This document shows, piece by piece, positions 5,458 through 5,870 of a stretch of DNA of 5,870 nt. The stretch is from Actinomycetota bacterium (lineage in GTDB: Bacteria > Actinomycetota > Acidimicrobiia > IMCC26256): positions 1 through 5,870 of the forward strand of contig WLHA01000093.1 of assembly GCA_009702955.1 (NCBI GenBank), written 5' to 3'. The position numbers were made by a program, and so were the translations under genes. The notes beneath the pieces are model-generated. The model made no database searches and was not told where the DNA came from. It saw only the letters and a list, made by a program, of their open reading frames with translations. Numbering within the stretch: position 1 is the first letter of the stretch; every line of letters begins with the position of its first letter.

Positions 5458-5870
5458 GTTTTATCCCCATGGCAGGCGTAGCCGACCCCGTGGACAGTGC
5501 GTATTGAGTCGGCACCGAGTTTGCTTCGAAGCGAACGAATATGAGAATCCACTGTTCGCTCTCCGGCAGCCACGTCATATCCCCAGACCGTGGCAAGTAG
5601 TTCTTCGCGTGTGAATACGCGCTCGGGGTCTGATGCGAATGTGAGTGCAAGATCGAACTCAGTTGGAGTTAGGTGCACGTTCTCCTCGCCAATCGAGGCT
5701 CTGCGTGTAACGGCGTTCAACGTCGCAGTACCGATACTCAACGCCTCGACTCCACCCGACTTCAATGCCTCAGCCTGGCGGTCAACACGTCGCAGCATCG
5801 CGTGCACACGCGCCACGAGTTCTCGAGTGCTAAACGGTTTGGTCATGTAATCATCCGCGCCAGTGGAGAG
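5454..5870 (-). CDS. OmpR/PhoB-family response regulator, C-terminal part (5' end outside window)
   Basis: The open frame runs to the window edge, giving 138 residues that begin inside the receiver domain at LSTGADDYMTKPF. K11 of the visible part is the conserved receiver lysine; the phosphorylated aspartate lies outside the window. An in-frame ATG at 5846 is not the true start, because it would remove most of the receiver. After a linker (about 29-43) comes the winged-helix DNA-binding domain: HLTPTEFDLALTFA (66-79), TREELLATVWGYD (87-99), recognition helix ERTVDSHIRSLRSKLG (104-119), and the wing hairpin IRTVHGVGYACHG (123-135). It overlaps the kinase gene by four bases, the usual arrangement of a cognate pair. 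Target genes cannot be read from this sequence; the downstream ribB shares the transcript but need not be a binding target. Confidence 0.95.
   Translation of the reverse strand, partial: LSTGADDYMTKPFSTRELVARVHAMLRRVDRQAEALKSGGVEALSIGTATLNAVTRRASIGEENVHLTPTEFDLALTFASDPERVFTREELLATVWGYDVAAGERTVDSHIRSLRSKLGADSIRTVHGVGYACHGDKT

Noticed and set aside
1..5870. A flavin-related cluster (acyl-CoA dehydrogenase, PdxH, RibB)
   Set aside because: The three genes lie in separate, differently oriented transcription units, and flavoenzymes are common; proximity alone is not evidence of a linked system.

Overview
The window is 5.87 kb of ordinary chromosomal DNA, almost fully coding, with mid-range to moderately high GC (judged by eye, not counted). 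It most likely comes from an actinobacterium. The best clue is the histidine kinase: it has a short two-helix membrane anchor, a HAMP domain and an H-box region of a type I associate with Actinobacteria. Mixed ATG/GTG starts, tight gene packing and a YhhN-family protein fit this but do not prove it. I see no rRNA, tRNA, CRISPR array, insertion sequence, integrase or phage gene.

Layout from left to right. At the left edge, on the minus strand, lie the N-terminal 99 residues of an acyl-CoA dehydrogenase (cut by the window start). Upstream of it, in the same direction, is a single-domain VOC (glyoxalase/dioxygenase superfamily) protein. Divergent from these is pdxH, pyridox(am)ine 5'-phosphate oxidase. 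It ends tail-to-tail with, and overlaps by four bases, a minus-strand YihY/BrkB-type membrane protein. Past a 168-bp divergent intergenic region comes a plus-strand cluster: a 27-codon ORF with a strong Shine-Dalgarno site, a YhhN/TMEM86 (lysoplasmalogenase-type) membrane protein whose GTG start overlaps the small ORF's stop, and an unrecognised acidic 84-residue protein. A 7-bp hairpin with a T-rich tail follows.

The right third is a minus-strand operon read from the right edge inward: an OmpR/PhoB-type response regulator (5' part outside the window), its sensor histidine kinase (ATGA overlap), and, 30 bp further on, a stand-alone ribB for 3,4-dihydroxy-2-butanone-4-phosphate synthase. A 16-bp tandem duplication covers the ribB stop codon.

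Three genes relate to flavin: ribB makes a riboflavin precursor, PdxH uses FMN and the acyl-CoA dehydrogenase uses FAD. They lie in separate transcription units, so this may be chance. I found no clearly new system. The items most worth following up are the 27-codon ORF coupled to the YhhN gene, the acidic orphan protein beside it, the placement of ribB behind a two-component system, and the two altered PLP-phosphate-site residues in PdxH.
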